A program made the translations under genes and the position numbers. A stretch of DNA of 43,457 bases from an uncultured Clostridia bacterium (GTDB lineage: Bacteria > Bacillota > Clostridia > HGM11514), in the NCBI GenBank assembly GCA_934464705.1, contig CAKSKB010000022.1, positions 1 to 43,457 of the forward strand, written 5' to 3'. Positions 26,129 to 34,653 of the stretch are shown here, in pieces (the first letter of the stretch is position 1; each line of letters starts with the position of its first letter). The notes beneath the pieces are model-generated. The model was not told where the DNA came from. It searched no databases and was given only the letters and a program-made list of their open reading frames with translations.

Positions 26129-26688
26129 AGAAAATATCTATATTTTTAATCACATTGTCACTAACGGCGAATGCAGTCACGGCAAATGCCACACCTATTC
26201 CGAAAGAATCATTACCGTGCTATGCAACAACGGAACAAGTCACGGTTACCGAAAATTTAATCAGTGGAATTTTAGACGAGGTTATAAACGGTTTAGGGTA
26301 TTCGGATGCAAGAGCAAAATCGAATGTACTTATTTTTAATGCTTGGCTTAACGGACAAACGGGCAGATATGCTTATGGCGAATTAACACCTATTGCAAAT
26401 AATGCAATATATCAGTACAGAGATATGTATTTAAGACCGAACTTCTATATTGAAAATGAGAAAAAGGTCAGAGATATAATTGCAGAGGTTATCACAAAGT
26501 ATGCAAACGGAGAGATTGACTATACAAAAGCGGAATTTGACGCAAGAGTGAAGCTTTATCAATCCGTCAATCCTGCGTTTGATCCCGATGAAGAATTTGC
26601 AAAAGACACTTGTTATCGAGATATACCATCAGTTGATAACGGAATGTTTACAATAGCAAGAAAGCTGATATTAGAGTCAAAAAGGTAG
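26125..26688 (+). CDS. Hypothetical secreted protein coupled to tnpV
   Basis: 187 residues; the start overlaps the tnpV stop by 4 nt. A signal peptide (MKKISIFLITLSLTANAVTANA) is followed by a mostly helical, Asn/Tyr-rich region with no motif I recognise (SNVLIFNAWLNGQTGRYAYG, CYRDIPSVDNGMF). Cysteines are few. Low G+C like the rest of the island. Function unknown; translational coupling suggests it belongs to the same mobile unit as tnpV. Confidence 0.65.
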   Translation: MKKISIFLITLSLTANAVTANATPIPKESLPCYATTEQVTVTENLISGILDEVINGLGYSDARAKSNVLIFNAWLNGQTGRYAYGELTPIANNAIYQYRDMYLRPNFYIENEKKVRDIIAEVITKYANGEIDYTKAEFDARVKLYQSVNPAFDPDEEFAKDTCYRDIPSVDNGMFTIARKLILESKR

Positions 26689-26702
26689 TATAAAAATAGT
26701 AT

Positions 26703-26732
26703 AAGGCTCTAATTTTTATAAGTGAGAGCCTT
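26703..26732. repeat. Hairpin between the tnpV unit and the abiE operon
   Basis: AAGGCTCT (26703-26710) pairs with AGAGCCTT (26725-26732). It is followed by A residues, not T, on the plus strand, so it is only a possible terminator for the upstream genes. Confidence 0.45.
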
Positions 26733-26770
26733 AAAAAACGCACGATTGTTTTAGTTTTTTCGCAAAACTA

Positions 26771-26799
26771 TTGATTTTTTAGTCGTTTTGTGATACAAT
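26771..26799 (+). promoter_or_regulatory. Promoter of the abiE operon
   Basis: TTGATT (26771-26776), 17-nt spacer, TACAAT (26794-26799). The flanks contain imperfect mirrored stretches (CAAAACTA before, TAGTCGTTTTG across the spacer) that could be an operator. AbiEi antitoxins are known to repress their own operons. Confidence 0.7.
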
Positions 26800-26823
26800 T
26801 AAAACAGAATCGAGGTGTGATGA

Positions 26824-27588
26824 ATGAAAAACTACGAAAAGATTGTAGAGCTTGGTTGCTTTTCTCTCGGAGAACTTGCGAAAAAGCTAAATTGCTGCAT
26901 TTCAACGGCGGCAAGTCTTATACAAGCATATATAAAAAACGGATACATTGAGCGTATTCGCCGTGATTTGTATGTTGCTATCAGCATTGAAACCAAACAG
27001 CCTATATTATCAAGGTATCAGATAGGCTGTCGTTTAGCGCAAGATGCTTATTTATCGCATCATAGCGCATTTGAAGTTTACGGATATGCAAATCAAGTTT
27101 TTTATGAGGTATATGTTGCAACCGAAACACGATTTACGGATTTTGTATATAACGGCATATTATATCATCGTATCGCACCTAAAGAAAATGCAGATATAAA
27201 TATCATAAACGGTGTTAAGGTATCATCAATTGAACAAACTGTTGTTGACGGCATTTGTGATATAGAAAAAATCGGCGGTCTTGAAGAAACAATCCGTTCT
27301 ATTCTTCTTATCCCATCGTTAAATGCTGATAAATTACTTGAGGCGTTAAAGAATACCAATAACGGATTTGTATATCAAAAATGTGGATATATTTTAGAAG
27401 AACTTAATGATTCTCTGCATTTGCCGGATAGCTTTTTTGATGAGTGCGAAAAGCATATATCCAACGCAAAACGCTATTTGACAAAAGACCATACAGGATA
27501 TATACGGCATAAAAAATGGAAGTTGTTTGCACCCGAAAACATAAAAAATATTATAGATAAAGGAGTGAGTGAATATGATACAATTTGA
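26824..27588 (+). CDS. abiEi: AbiEi-family antitoxin (type IV toxin-antitoxin)
   Basis: Start at 26824 after GAGGTG; 254 residues. The N-terminal winged helix-turn-helix (LGELAKKLNCCISTAASLIQ-like, then IRRDLYVAI) is typical of AbiEi transcriptional antitoxins. The middle (DAYLSHHSAFEVYGYANQVF) and C-terminal antitoxin domain also match. It should bind the promoter and counter the nucleotidyltransferase toxin encoded next. The stop overlaps the toxin start by 14 nt, the tight coupling expected of the pair. AbiE systems act by abortive infection against phages and stabilise mobile DNA. Confidence 0.88.
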   Translation: MKNYEKIVELGCFSLGELAKKLNCCISTAASLIQAYIKNGYIERIRRDLYVAISIETKQPILSRYQIGCRLAQDAYLSHHSAFEVYGYANQVFYEVYVATETRFTDFVYNGILYHRIAPKENADINIINGVKVSSIEQTVVDGICDIEKIGGLEETIRSILLIPSLNADKLLEALKNTNNGFVYQKCGYILEELNDSLHLPDSFFDECEKHISNAKRYLTKDHTGYIRHKKWKLFAPENIKNIIDKGVSEYDTI

Positions 27589-28576
27589 CAGAAACACTAC
27601 CGGCAGACAAGCAAAGGAGCTTGGATTTGTAAGAGATACCTTTGAAAAGGTTTGCAGACTTGCTGATGTTTTGAAATTTTTTGAAAGTGACGATATTTTA
27701 TCAGCCTGTCTAGCATTAAAAGGCGGCACAGCAATAAACCTTACTATATTTAATCTTCCGAGATTATCGGTAGATATTGACCTTGACTTTTCGGAAAATA
27801 TCAGCCGTGATAAAATGCTTGAAACGCGCCCCAAAATTTCCGAGCGTATCTCAAAATATATGAGTGCAAACGGTTATGTATTAAGCGGCAAATCAAAACA
27901 ACATCACGCATTGGATTCATTTGTTTTTGAATATCAAAATGCCGGCGGAATGAAAGATAATCTGAAAATTGAAATCAACTATATGATAAGATGTCACCTT
28001 TTGCCTGTAACCAAAAGAAAAGTAAATCTTCCGTGGCTTTCAGAGGATTTGTCGGTTTTAAGTGTAGCGCCTATGGAAATATTCGCTTCAAAAATCGTAG
28101 CGCTTATAAACCGTACCGCACCGAGAGATTTATATGATATACATAATCTTTTGGAGCTTGGACTTTTTGATGAAAGTGAGCAGGATATGCTGCGAAAATG
28201 TGTTGTGTTTTATTCTTGTATAGGCTCCGAAAAAGTACATAATCAATTTACATTTGAAAGTCTTGATAAAATGTCGCAGAACAAAATTAAAACAGACTTG
28301 CTGCCCGTTCTTCGCTTCGGTGCATATTTTGACTTAAAGCCTGCCCGTGAAAAGGTGATAAATTATTTGAAAAATCTTCTTAATGTGAATCCGCAGGAGC
28401 AGGAATTTATAAATCAATTCGGGAAAGGACATTTCATGCCGGAATTATTGTTTGACGGTGATATTTTGGAAAATGTAAAAGAACACCCAATGGCAAAATG
28501 GAAATGTGATAAAACAAGGAAAAATGTTCAGAAGGACATTAACTATATAGAAAACACACTAAACAATGAGTATTGA
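27575..28576 (+). CDS. abiEii: AbiEii-family nucleotidyltransferase toxin
   Basis: The ATG at 27575 follows AAGGAG by 9 nt and lies inside the end of abiEi; 333 residues. The nucleotidyltransferase core is intact: ALKGGTAINL (GG-T motif) and LSVDIDLDF (DxD metal ligands), followed by KIEINYM and FASKIVALINRTAPRDLYD, all characteristic of AbiEii/DUF1814. In this family the toxin transfers nucleotides to RNA targets and stops growth when freed of antitoxin control. Residues after about 250 are less familiar. It overlaps the next gene by 11 nt. Confidence 0.9.
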   Translation: MIQFDRNTTGRQAKELGFVRDTFEKVCRLADVLKFFESDDILSACLALKGGTAINLTIFNLPRLSVDIDLDFSENISRDKMLETRPKISERISKYMSANGYVLSGKSKQHHALDSFVFEYQNAGGMKDNLKIEINYMIRCHLLPVTKRKVNLPWLSEDLSVLSVAPMEIFASKIVALINRTAPRDLYDIHNLLELGLFDESEQDMLRKCVVFYSCIGSEKVHNQFTFESLDKMSQNKIKTDLLPVLRFGAYFDLKPAREKVINYLKNLLNVNPQEQEFINQFGKGHFMPELLFDGDILENVKEHPMAKWKCDKTRKNVQKDINYIENTLNNEY

Positions 28577-29006
28577 CAATAGACTACTTAATAATTATAT
28601 TAGTATTCAGACGGTCAAGACTAAAATTACAGATATTCAAAAAGCTGTTCCCGTTATGGAAAGACACTCAAACGAAAGCAAAATAAGGCTTGACAGCGCT
28701 CAAAAGGAATATGCTGAGTTAAAGAAGCAGGCGCAGAATTTTGATATTGACGAGCTTTATGTTTTACGCAGAAATATACGACCGCAAGTTGAATATGACA
28801 CAGAAGCGGAATTATATGAAATTTACGGAGCTTCCTTTTCAAGAGGCATTTTTAACACAGCAAAATCCGAAACCGACAGTACCATTGACGGGGCAGAGAT
28901 TTACTCTGTCCGCCGACAGCTTGAAAACTATAAGCAACGGCAAAATGAACAAAAACACGAAAATCATCAGCTTTCTCACGATGATGAGGACGAATTGGAA
29001 CTGTGA
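28566..29006 (+). CDS. Hypothetical third gene of the abiE operon, coiled-coil protein
   Basis: 146 residues; the ATG overlaps the abiEii stop by 11 nt and has no own ribosome site, so it depends on coupling. It is charged and helical (KIRLDSAQKEYAELKKQAQN; QLENYKQRQNEQKHENHQ), with an acidic C terminus DDEDELEL. No domain is recognised. AbiE loci are normally two-gene, so a coupled third product is unusual. It might be a modulator, or a fragment of a mobilisation protein left by rearrangement. Confidence 0.65.
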   Translation: MSIDNRLLNNYISIQTVKTKITDIQKAVPVMERHSNESKIRLDSAQKEYAELKKQAQNFDIDELYVLRRNIRPQVEYDTEAELYEIYGASFSRGIFNTAKSETDSTIDGAEIYSVRRQLENYKQRQNEQKHENHQLSHDDEDELEL

Positions 29007-29047
29007 TTTTGAGAAATATTAAAATTGTTTATTTTGTTGTGGAATTG

Positions 29048-29076
29048 TTGACTTTTGTAAACAAGTGTGGTATAAT
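29048..29076 (+). promoter_or_regulatory. Promoter of the RHH-SPFH-TIR operon
   Basis: TTGACT (29048-29053), 17-nt spacer, TATAAT (29071-29076). Gaps between the six following genes are 1-14 nt with no terminator, so this promoter probably drives 29148-36387. Confidence 0.85.
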
Positions 29077-29096
29077 GTAAGCGTGTAAATTTGCAC
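29051..29096 (+). promoter_or_regulatory. Two candidate palindromic operators over the RHH-SPFH-TIR promoter
   Basis: ACTTTTGT-AA-ACAAGTGT (29051-29068) fills the spacer with 6 of 8 paired positions matching. GTGTAAATTTGCAC (29083-29096) is a palindrome with one mismatched pair at the expected transcription start. Ribbon-helix-helix proteins commonly bind such sites, and the first gene encodes one. Confidence 0.45.
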
Positions 29097-29147
29097 TTGA
29101 ATATGCGAGACTGATTCGTCAAATATTGTGGTTGAGGTGATACATTG

Positions 29148-29336
29148 ATGGCAGAGGACAAATTAATAATTACAGCAAAAAAGTATGTTGGGGAAAGTGC
29201 TGTTGTATCAGCGCGGCTTCCGGTAGATTTAATAAAACGGTTAGATGATATTTGCGATGTGACGGGAAGAAACAAAAACGAAGTGATTCAAATGTGCATT
29301 GAATTTGCGGTTGAGCGTATAGAAATAGATAAATAA
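29148..29336 (+). CDS. Ribbon-helix-helix (CopG-like) DNA-binding protein
   Basis: The ATG at 29148 is 7-8 nt from GAGGTGA; 62 residues. The pattern VVSARLPVDLIKRLDDICDV (strand then helix) and GRNKNEVIQMCIEFAVERI (second helix) is the ribbon-helix-helix fold. As the first gene of the operon it is the natural autoregulator of the SPFH/TIR genes. The target is inferred from position only. Confidence 0.82.
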   Translation: MAEDKLIITAKKYVGESAVVSARLPVDLIKRLDDICDVTGRNKNEVIQMCIEFAVERIEIDK

Positions 29337-29350
29337 TGGGGGTATTTTAA

Positions 29351-30457
29351 ATGTTTGAGATTTCAAAGGTAATAAAATACGAGGGTGACAATCAAACCTT
29401 TGTGTGGAAGCACCCTTGCGAGGATTTTAATACAACTTCGCAGCTTATTGTTCATGAATCACAGGAGGCTGTTTTCTTTGCAAACGGTCAAGCTCTGGAT
29501 TTGTTTGAGGCGGGACGATATACACTGAAAACAGAAAATATTCCGCTTTTAAGACACGTTATAAATATTCCGACAGGAGGAAAGACTCCCTTCCATTGCG
29601 AGATATACTTTATTAACAAAACACATCAGATGGCGATAAAATGGGGTACCGACAGTCAGATTCAATACATGGATCCGACTTATCGTTTTCCGCTTCAAAT
29701 AGGATTGTCGGGTGAAATGACTCTATCTGTTGAAGATTCACGAAAACTGCTTGTTTACATTGTCGGAACAGAAAAAGTATTGACGCAGAAGGACTTGACA
29801 CAAAAATTCCGTGCCTTGCTTATGTCGAAAATCAAATCATACATAGGCATGACTATGCAGGAGGCATCTTTTTCTATATTTGAAACCGATTCTCATATGA
29901 GCGAGATTTCAGAGAATCTGCATAAGATGTTAATTCCTGATTTTAAGGAATACGGAATTTTTCTTCAAAAATTTTATGTAACTAATATTGCAAAGCCGGA
30001 CGGTGAAACCGCTTACGAAAAATTCAAGGAGTTGCATATAAGACAGTATTCGGATGTAGCCGAGGCACAACTAAAGCAAACGCTTGGCATTATAGATGAA
30101 GAAACCGAGAAAAAGCGCAGAATTATTGAAGCGGAAGGCATTGCCGAAAAGCGAAAGATAGAAGGATATACATACGCACAGGAGCGAGGGTTTGATGTTG
30201 CCGAAAAAGTGGCAGATAACGAAGGCGTAGGCAATTTCTCAAGTCTTGGATTGGGTTTAGGCTTGATGGGCGGTGTTGCCGGAACCGTTGGGGATATGAC
30301 GGAAAAATCACTCAAACAAACCTCGTCCGAAATCGCATCTGACGATATGGCGGAATTTAAGAAAAAACTTGAAAAACTTATTATGATGCGTGATATGGGT
30401 GTAATAACCGTGGAAGAGTTTAATCAGCAGAAAATCAAGATGATGGAAAACTTATAA
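29351..30457 (+). CDS. SPFH/band-7 domain protein with C-terminal SHOCT domain
   Basis: 368 residues with no membrane segment. The first roughly 235 residues are an SPFH-type domain of the YdjI-like group (IVHESQEAVFFANGQALDLF; TPFHCEIYFINKTHQMAIKW). A charged coiled coil follows at about 238-275 (DEETEKKRRIIEAEGIAEKR), then a Gly-rich stretch (LGLGLGLMGGVAG) and a C-terminal SHOCT motif (LEKLIMMRDMGVITVEEFNQ). SPFH proteins form large ring or cage scaffolds on membranes. It precedes a polytopic protein by 14 nt, and the same pairing recurs at 36536-38398. It probably organises the membrane proteins of this operon. Confidence 0.88.
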   Translation: MFEISKVIKYEGDNQTFVWKHPCEDFNTTSQLIVHESQEAVFFANGQALDLFEAGRYTLKTENIPLLRHVINIPTGGKTPFHCEIYFINKTHQMAIKWGTDSQIQYMDPTYRFPLQIGLSGEMTLSVEDSRKLLVYIVGTEKVLTQKDLTQKFRALLMSKIKSYIGMTMQEASFSIFETDSHMSEISENLHKMLIPDFKEYGIFLQKFYVTNIAKPDGETAYEKFKELHIRQYSDVAEAQLKQTLGIIDEETEKKRRIIEAEGIAEKRKIEGYTYAQERGFDVAEKVADNEGVGNFSSLGLGLGLMGGVAGTVGDMTEKSLKQTSSEIASDDMAEFKKKLEKLIMMRDMGVITVEEFNQQKIKMMENL

Positions 30458-30471
30458 TTGGAGGGAGCATT

Positions 30472-31980
30472 ATGGGATTTACAAAAAATAAGGCTTGGAG
30501 TATTGTAATTGCACTTATATTGATCATCGTGTTCAATGTGACAATGTTTATGCTGCCGCTTGAACATGGCATAATGTTTTGGATGGGCTACAGCTTTGAA
30601 ATCTTTTCGGTTATATTTTTGTTATCTGTAACGCTGGTTTTGTTAAATAAATCAAATATAAACGATAAGTTTCACGGATTACCTGCATTATCTTTAGGCT
30701 GGATATATTTCGTTATCCAAACAGTATTGTCGGTAAAACAGATGACAGACGTGCAATTCCCTTATACATACGGGATTATAGGAGATGTTGTTTTAGCGGC
30801 GTTTGCGAGTATCTTGCTGATATTGACTTTTGCTGCCGGGCGTGAAATAAGACAGGTTGAAAAAGAAATTGACAAAAAAGTATCCTATATAAGAAATCTT
30901 CGTGCAGACCTTGAATTACTTAATGCAAAAGAATCGGATGCGGCAAATGCAATATCCAAATTAGCAGAAACTGTTCGGTTCAGCGATCCGATGAGTCATT
31001 CAATGCTTTCCGGTATAGAACATAAAATCTCCGAAAAGTTTAATGTGTTAAAAGACAATACCGACAATGCAAGTATGGTTATTGCAATCTGCGGTGATAT
31101 GCAGCAGCTTTTAAAGGAAAGAAACGAAAGGTGCAAGACTTTGAAAAAAGTGCCGGAACCGCAAAGAGAAACAGATAATTCCGGAGCGGGCATTATATCC
31201 GCTGCTTTTGGTGTTGTCAGCATAGCGATTTTAATTGTTTTAACAGTATGCTTTGTTTTTATACCGAACAGTAAATATAACGAAGCTATGGCACTGTATG
31301 CACAACAGCGATATGAGGAGGCTGTGGTTGCCTTTTCTGAATTGGGCAGCTATAAAGACAGCACCTATAAGGTTGCCGAAATAAATGAAAAAATAACAGA
31401 TGAAAAATATGAGATTGCTGAGAGTTATTATAAAGAACAAAATTATGTTGAAGCGTTGAAACTATATTCGCAATTGGGAGATTTTAAAAATTCAAAGGAC
31501 AGAATTGAACAGATACATAATAAGTTTGCCAATGGCGGAGAGATATATTTCGGTACATATAAGGGAAATACGGTTCTTTGGACAATTCTCAAAACAGAGC
31601 AGGACAGAATGCTTCTTATTACAAAAGATTCGGTTGAAAACATAGCTTTTAACGATGAAGTCAAAAATATAACTTATGAAAATTCAACGATAAGAGATTG
31701 GCTTAACTCCGGTTTTGTAAAAGAGTTTTCCGAAGGACAAAAAGAAAGAATATTGAAACAGACTGAAAATTCTGATGATGAAATATTTATATTAAACAAA
31801 GAAGAATATGAGGAGTATTCAAAGAATTTATCGTTTAACACAGATTCTGATTGGTGGCTCAGGACAAAAACTCCTGCCGGAATGATGTTTGTAAATGAAG
31901 CCGGTGAAGTGAACGAAAACGGAGAAAGCGTCGTCAGAGCGATAGGAGTGCGTCCGTGCGTTTGGATAAGTTTGAAATAG
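30472..31980 (+). CDS. Polytopic membrane protein with coiled coil, TPR-like ectodomain repeats and DUF6273-like domain
   Basis: 502 residues. Four hydrophobic helices lie at about 9-29, 33-57, 72-88 and 103-123. A predicted cytosolic coiled coil (125-230) carries RFSDPMSHS and LLKERNERCK, both also found in the protein at 37688-38398. A fifth helix at 241-264 is followed by two external repeats: YNEAMALYAQQRYEEAVVAF-ELGSYKDS and YYKEQNYVEALKLYSQLGDF. The end (355-502) resembles DUF6273 (IYFGTYKGNTVLWTIL; NSTIRDWLNSGF; RAIGVRPCVWIS). With an N-in start, the C-terminal part is outside, matching the topology of the two TIR proteins downstream. No known function. Confidence 0.78.
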   Translation: MGFTKNKAWSIVIALILIIVFNVTMFMLPLEHGIMFWMGYSFEIFSVIFLLSVTLVLLNKSNINDKFHGLPALSLGWIYFVIQTVLSVKQMTDVQFPYTYGIIGDVVLAAFASILLILTFAAGREIRQVEKEIDKKVSYIRNLRADLELLNAKESDAANAISKLAETVRFSDPMSHSMLSGIEHKISEKFNVLKDNTDNASMVIAICGDMQQLLKERNERCKTLKKVPEPQRETDNSGAGIISAAFGVVSIAILIVLTVCFVFIPNSKYNEAMALYAQQRYEEAVVAFSELGSYKDSTYKVAEINEKITDEKYEIAESYYKEQNYVEALKLYSQLGDFKNSKDRIEQIHNKFANGGEIYFGTYKGNTVLWTILKTEQDRMLLITKDSVENIAFNDEVKNITYENSTIRDWLNSGFVKEFSEGQKERILKQTENSDDEIFILNKEEYEEYSKNLSFNTDSDWWLRTKTPAGMMFVNEAGEVNENGESVVRAIGVRPCVWISLK

Positions 31981-31993
31981 GAGAGCGGAAATT

Positions 31994-32614
31994 ATGATGA
32001 AAAAAGAATGTGAAAAATTTAATAAGTGTGGTTGCGGTTCGGATTGTTTCGATATCAATGATGATGTCAGCAAAGATTTATGCAAGTTCGGAAAGTGTAA
32101 GGATGAGAATATTGATTTTGATAAAATAGTTGAGTGTGCGTTTTATCCGAGAGAGGAACATAAAAAAGATCCGCATCAGTATCGTATACCGAATGATTCG
32201 TATGAAAAATATGAGAAAAATGTCAGATTATTAAAAAGTGATATTTTAAATGCAAATGACTTTGATGAAATATTGAAACTCCTTACGTTTGGTAGTGAAA
32301 ATAAAGCCTTTGAACATATCAAAAACATTGGAGAGCTGACGGAATACGATATTGCATTTAGAATAGGAAAAAGTTTAGGAAAGTGCCCTGATAAGGTTTA
32401 TTTGCACGCCGGAACCAGGAAGGGTGCGGAAAAACTTAAAAAAGCAAAAATTAGGGCAAAGAGTTTGTTGCGTGGAGATTTAGAGGAATTTGATTATCTT
32501 GCAGATGCTCCGATTTGTCAAATAGAGAATTTCCTTTGTGTATGTAAAGATAATCCGGACAAAAACAGTTTTGAATGTTATAAGAAACGGCACGCTAACG
32601 GAGGAATAGGTTAA
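31994..32614 (+). CDS. Cys-rich hypothetical protein with a helical HhH-like segment
   Basis: 206 residues. The N terminus is packed with cysteines (C6, C12, C14, C18, C30, C35, C48), suggesting metal binding. The middle reads LTEYDIAFRIGKSLGKCPDK and VYLHAGTRKGAEKLKKAKIR. I recall that YD-A-RIG/VYLHAGTR-GA pattern from uncharacterised proteins that look like helix-hairpin-helix DNA-glycosylase relatives; this is a weak assignment. It sits 13 nt after the polytopic gene and 1 nt before TIR1, so it belongs to the operon. A cytosolic partner or nucleic-acid-binding component is possible. Confidence 0.6.
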   Translation: MMKKECEKFNKCGCGSDCFDINDDVSKDLCKFGKCKDENIDFDKIVECAFYPREEHKKDPHQYRIPNDSYEKYEKNVRLLKSDILNANDFDEILKLLTFGSENKAFEHIKNIGELTEYDIAFRIGKSLGKCPDKVYLHAGTRKGAEKLKKAKIRAKSLLRGDLEEFDYLADAPICQIENFLCVCKDNPDKNSFECYKKRHANGGIG

Positions 32615-32615
32615 T

Positions 32616-34652
32616 ATGATATTCAAGTGTAAAATATGCGGCGGAGAGTTAAACATTGAAAGAGGACAAAACATTGTCGAGTGCGAATACTGCGGTGTAA
32701 AACAGACTTTGCCGAGATTTCTCAATGAAAATACAAAGCTGATGTATGACAGGGCAAACAGCTATCTAATGCACAACGAATTTGATAAAGCGGAAAATAT
32801 ATATAATCAAATTCTGTTTTCCGACAAGGAAGATGCAGACGCATACTGGAGCCTTGTACTTTGCAAATACGGTATTTCCTATGTCAAGGATCAGAAAACG
32901 GGAAAGTATGTTCCGACCTGCAACCGTACATATTATTCATCCATTTTTGATGATGAAAACTACAAAAATGCGATAAAGTACGCAAATGAGGAAAAGGCAG
33001 AGCTGTTTAAGACAGACGCCAAAACGATAGACGATATTCAGCACGGAATTGTTGCAATTTCAAAAAAGGAGAAGCCGTTCGATATTTTTATCTCCTACAA
33101 AGAAACAGGCTCAAACGGCGGACGGACAAAGGAAAGCATCTCCGCGCAGGATTTGTATGAAAAACTGACTGCCGAAGGCTACAAAGTATTCTTTTCAAGA
33201 ATTACCCTTGAAGATAAAATCGGCACGGAATATGAGCCGTATATTTATGCTGCTCTAGCATCAAGTAAAGTGATGATTACCGTCTGTTCGTCAAAAGAAA
33301 ACATTGAATCCGTCTGGGTAAGAAATGAATGGTCACGTTTTCTTGCATTTATGCAGAAGGATAGCACGAAAACAATCCTGCCACTTTATTTTGATATGGA
33401 TAAATCGGATTTGCCGGGTGGATTTGCACATCTGCCGTCCTACGATATGAAAACGGACGGATTTGAGCAGGATCTGATCAGAGGCATTAAAAAGCTGATA
33501 CCGCTCCCGATTATGGAAAAAGAACGCAGAGAAAAACGAAAAAAGCTTTTCAAAAAAATCGGGATTGGTGCTGCGGCGTGTCTTGTCATTGCTGTAATCT
33601 GTATGATCCCGTGGTTTATGAAGCTGCCGGATTACAATGCCGCAATGCAGTTTTATTACGATAAAAATTACCCCGAGGCAACTTGGGCATTTGACGAACT
33701 CGGCAGCTACAGAAATGCAAAGGTGATGAAAGATAAATGCGAAAAAAGCTGGCGAAAGAGCTTGGCAACGGTTAGTACATATAACTATTTAGGAGCCGAT
33801 TCGGAGCTATATTCAATAACACCGAATGGTACAATAGAGAATGATTATGGAGCAGCACAAGATGAATTGGGGCTGGATGAACATGGCAAAATAATATCTA
33901 TCGGTGATAATGATAAGTTGTATGCTTTGCATGATGATGGTTATGTTGATAATGCTTCACAAAATACAGGAATAAATGATGGTGAATGGGATGATATTAT
34001 TCAAATATCCCCCGTTTTGGATGGAAAAACAAGTGTAGCCTTAAATTCAAAAGGACAAGTGTGTTACGGTAATGTTAAGTGGGCAGATAATATGGCAAAA
34101 TGGGATAATATTGTAGCTTTTAAAACATATAACGATGTTCAACAGGGCGGAGCAATGGTAATAGGATTATCAAATAACGGTAATTTATATGGTGCCATAG
34201 ATGATGCGATGCAAAATTATATAAAAGGTGAATATGACTCGATTTTGGCTCAATTCAAAAATGTTTTGAGGTTTGATTTTTCGGTTGATATTTTATTGGA
34301 TCGTACATTTGCAGAAGCGTTAAACATTGTTGCAATTACGAAAGATAATAAGATAGTTTCTTATGTTAATGGTGTTTTTTCGGAAAAAGAAATTGACAAT
34401 GCAGTTGATGTGATGTTGGCATATGACACATATGGCGGATATAAAATCCATTATCTGAATAATGATGGAAAGATCGTGAACATTGATACAAACAAGTATA
34501 TATTTGAGGATATCGTTTGCATCAACGATGAATTCTATATAACCCGAAACGGCAGCGTGTATTCTTCGTATTATTATGATGGGGAAATTGAGAATAATAA
34601 GAAAAATGCAAAAGTAGTTGTATATGATGAGTGGATTGAGAGGCTGAATTAA
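32616..34652 (+). CDS. Zinc-ribbon/TIR transmembrane protein with RCC1-like ectodomain (TIR1)
   Basis: 678 residues. Zinc ribbon C5-C8/C23-C26; TPR-like helices about 40-150; TIR domain about 155-295 (KPFDIFISYKETGSNGGRTK, VFFSRITLEDKIGTEYEPYI). The conserved WVRNEW supplies E238, the position of the catalytic glutamate in NADase TIR domains. A basic stretch then a helix at 314-334 predicts cytosolic N terminus and external C terminus. Outside is one YNAAMQFYYDKNYPEATWAF-ELGSYRN repeat, then RCC1/propeller-like units (SIGDNDKLYALHDDGYVDNA; KTSVALNSKGQVCYG). The ribbon-TIR half is a type widespread in Clostridia, as I recall it. G+C drops from roughly 40% to near a third beyond about 33780, as if the ectodomain had a separate origin. 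Confidence 0.88.
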   Translation: MIFKCKICGGELNIERGQNIVECEYCGVKQTLPRFLNENTKLMYDRANSYLMHNEFDKAENIYNQILFSDKEDADAYWSLVLCKYGISYVKDQKTGKYVPTCNRTYYSSIFDDENYKNAIKYANEEKAELFKTDAKTIDDIQHGIVAISKKEKPFDIFISYKETGSNGGRTKESISAQDLYEKLTAEGYKVFFSRITLEDKIGTEYEPYIYAALASSKVMITVCSSKENIESVWVRNEWSRFLAFMQKDSTKTILPLYFDMDKSDLPGGFAHLPSYDMKTDGFEQDLIRGIKKLIPLPIMEKERREKRKKLFKKIGIGAAACLVIAVICMIPWFMKLPDYNAAMQFYYDKNYPEATWAFDELGSYRNAKVMKDKCEKSWRKSLATVSTYNYLGADSELYSITPNGTIENDYGAAQDELGLDEHGKIISIGDNDKLYALHDDGYVDNASQNTGINDGEWDDIIQISPVLDGKTSVALNSKGQVCYGNVKWADNMAKWDNIVAFKTYNDVQQGGAMVIGLSNNGNLYGAIDDAMQNYIKGEYDSILAQFKNVLRFDFSVDILLDRTFAEALNIVAITKDNKIVSYVNGVFSEKEIDNAVDVMLAYDTYGGYKIHYLNNDGKIVNIDTNKYIFEDIVCINDEFYITRNGSVYSSYYYDGEIENNKKNAKVVVYDEWIERLN

Positions 34653-34653
34653 A

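Noticed and set aside
26703..26732. Rho-independent terminator after the tnpV-coupled gene
   Set aside because: The stem is real but is followed by A residues rather than T on the transcribed strand, so it is listed only as a hairpin.
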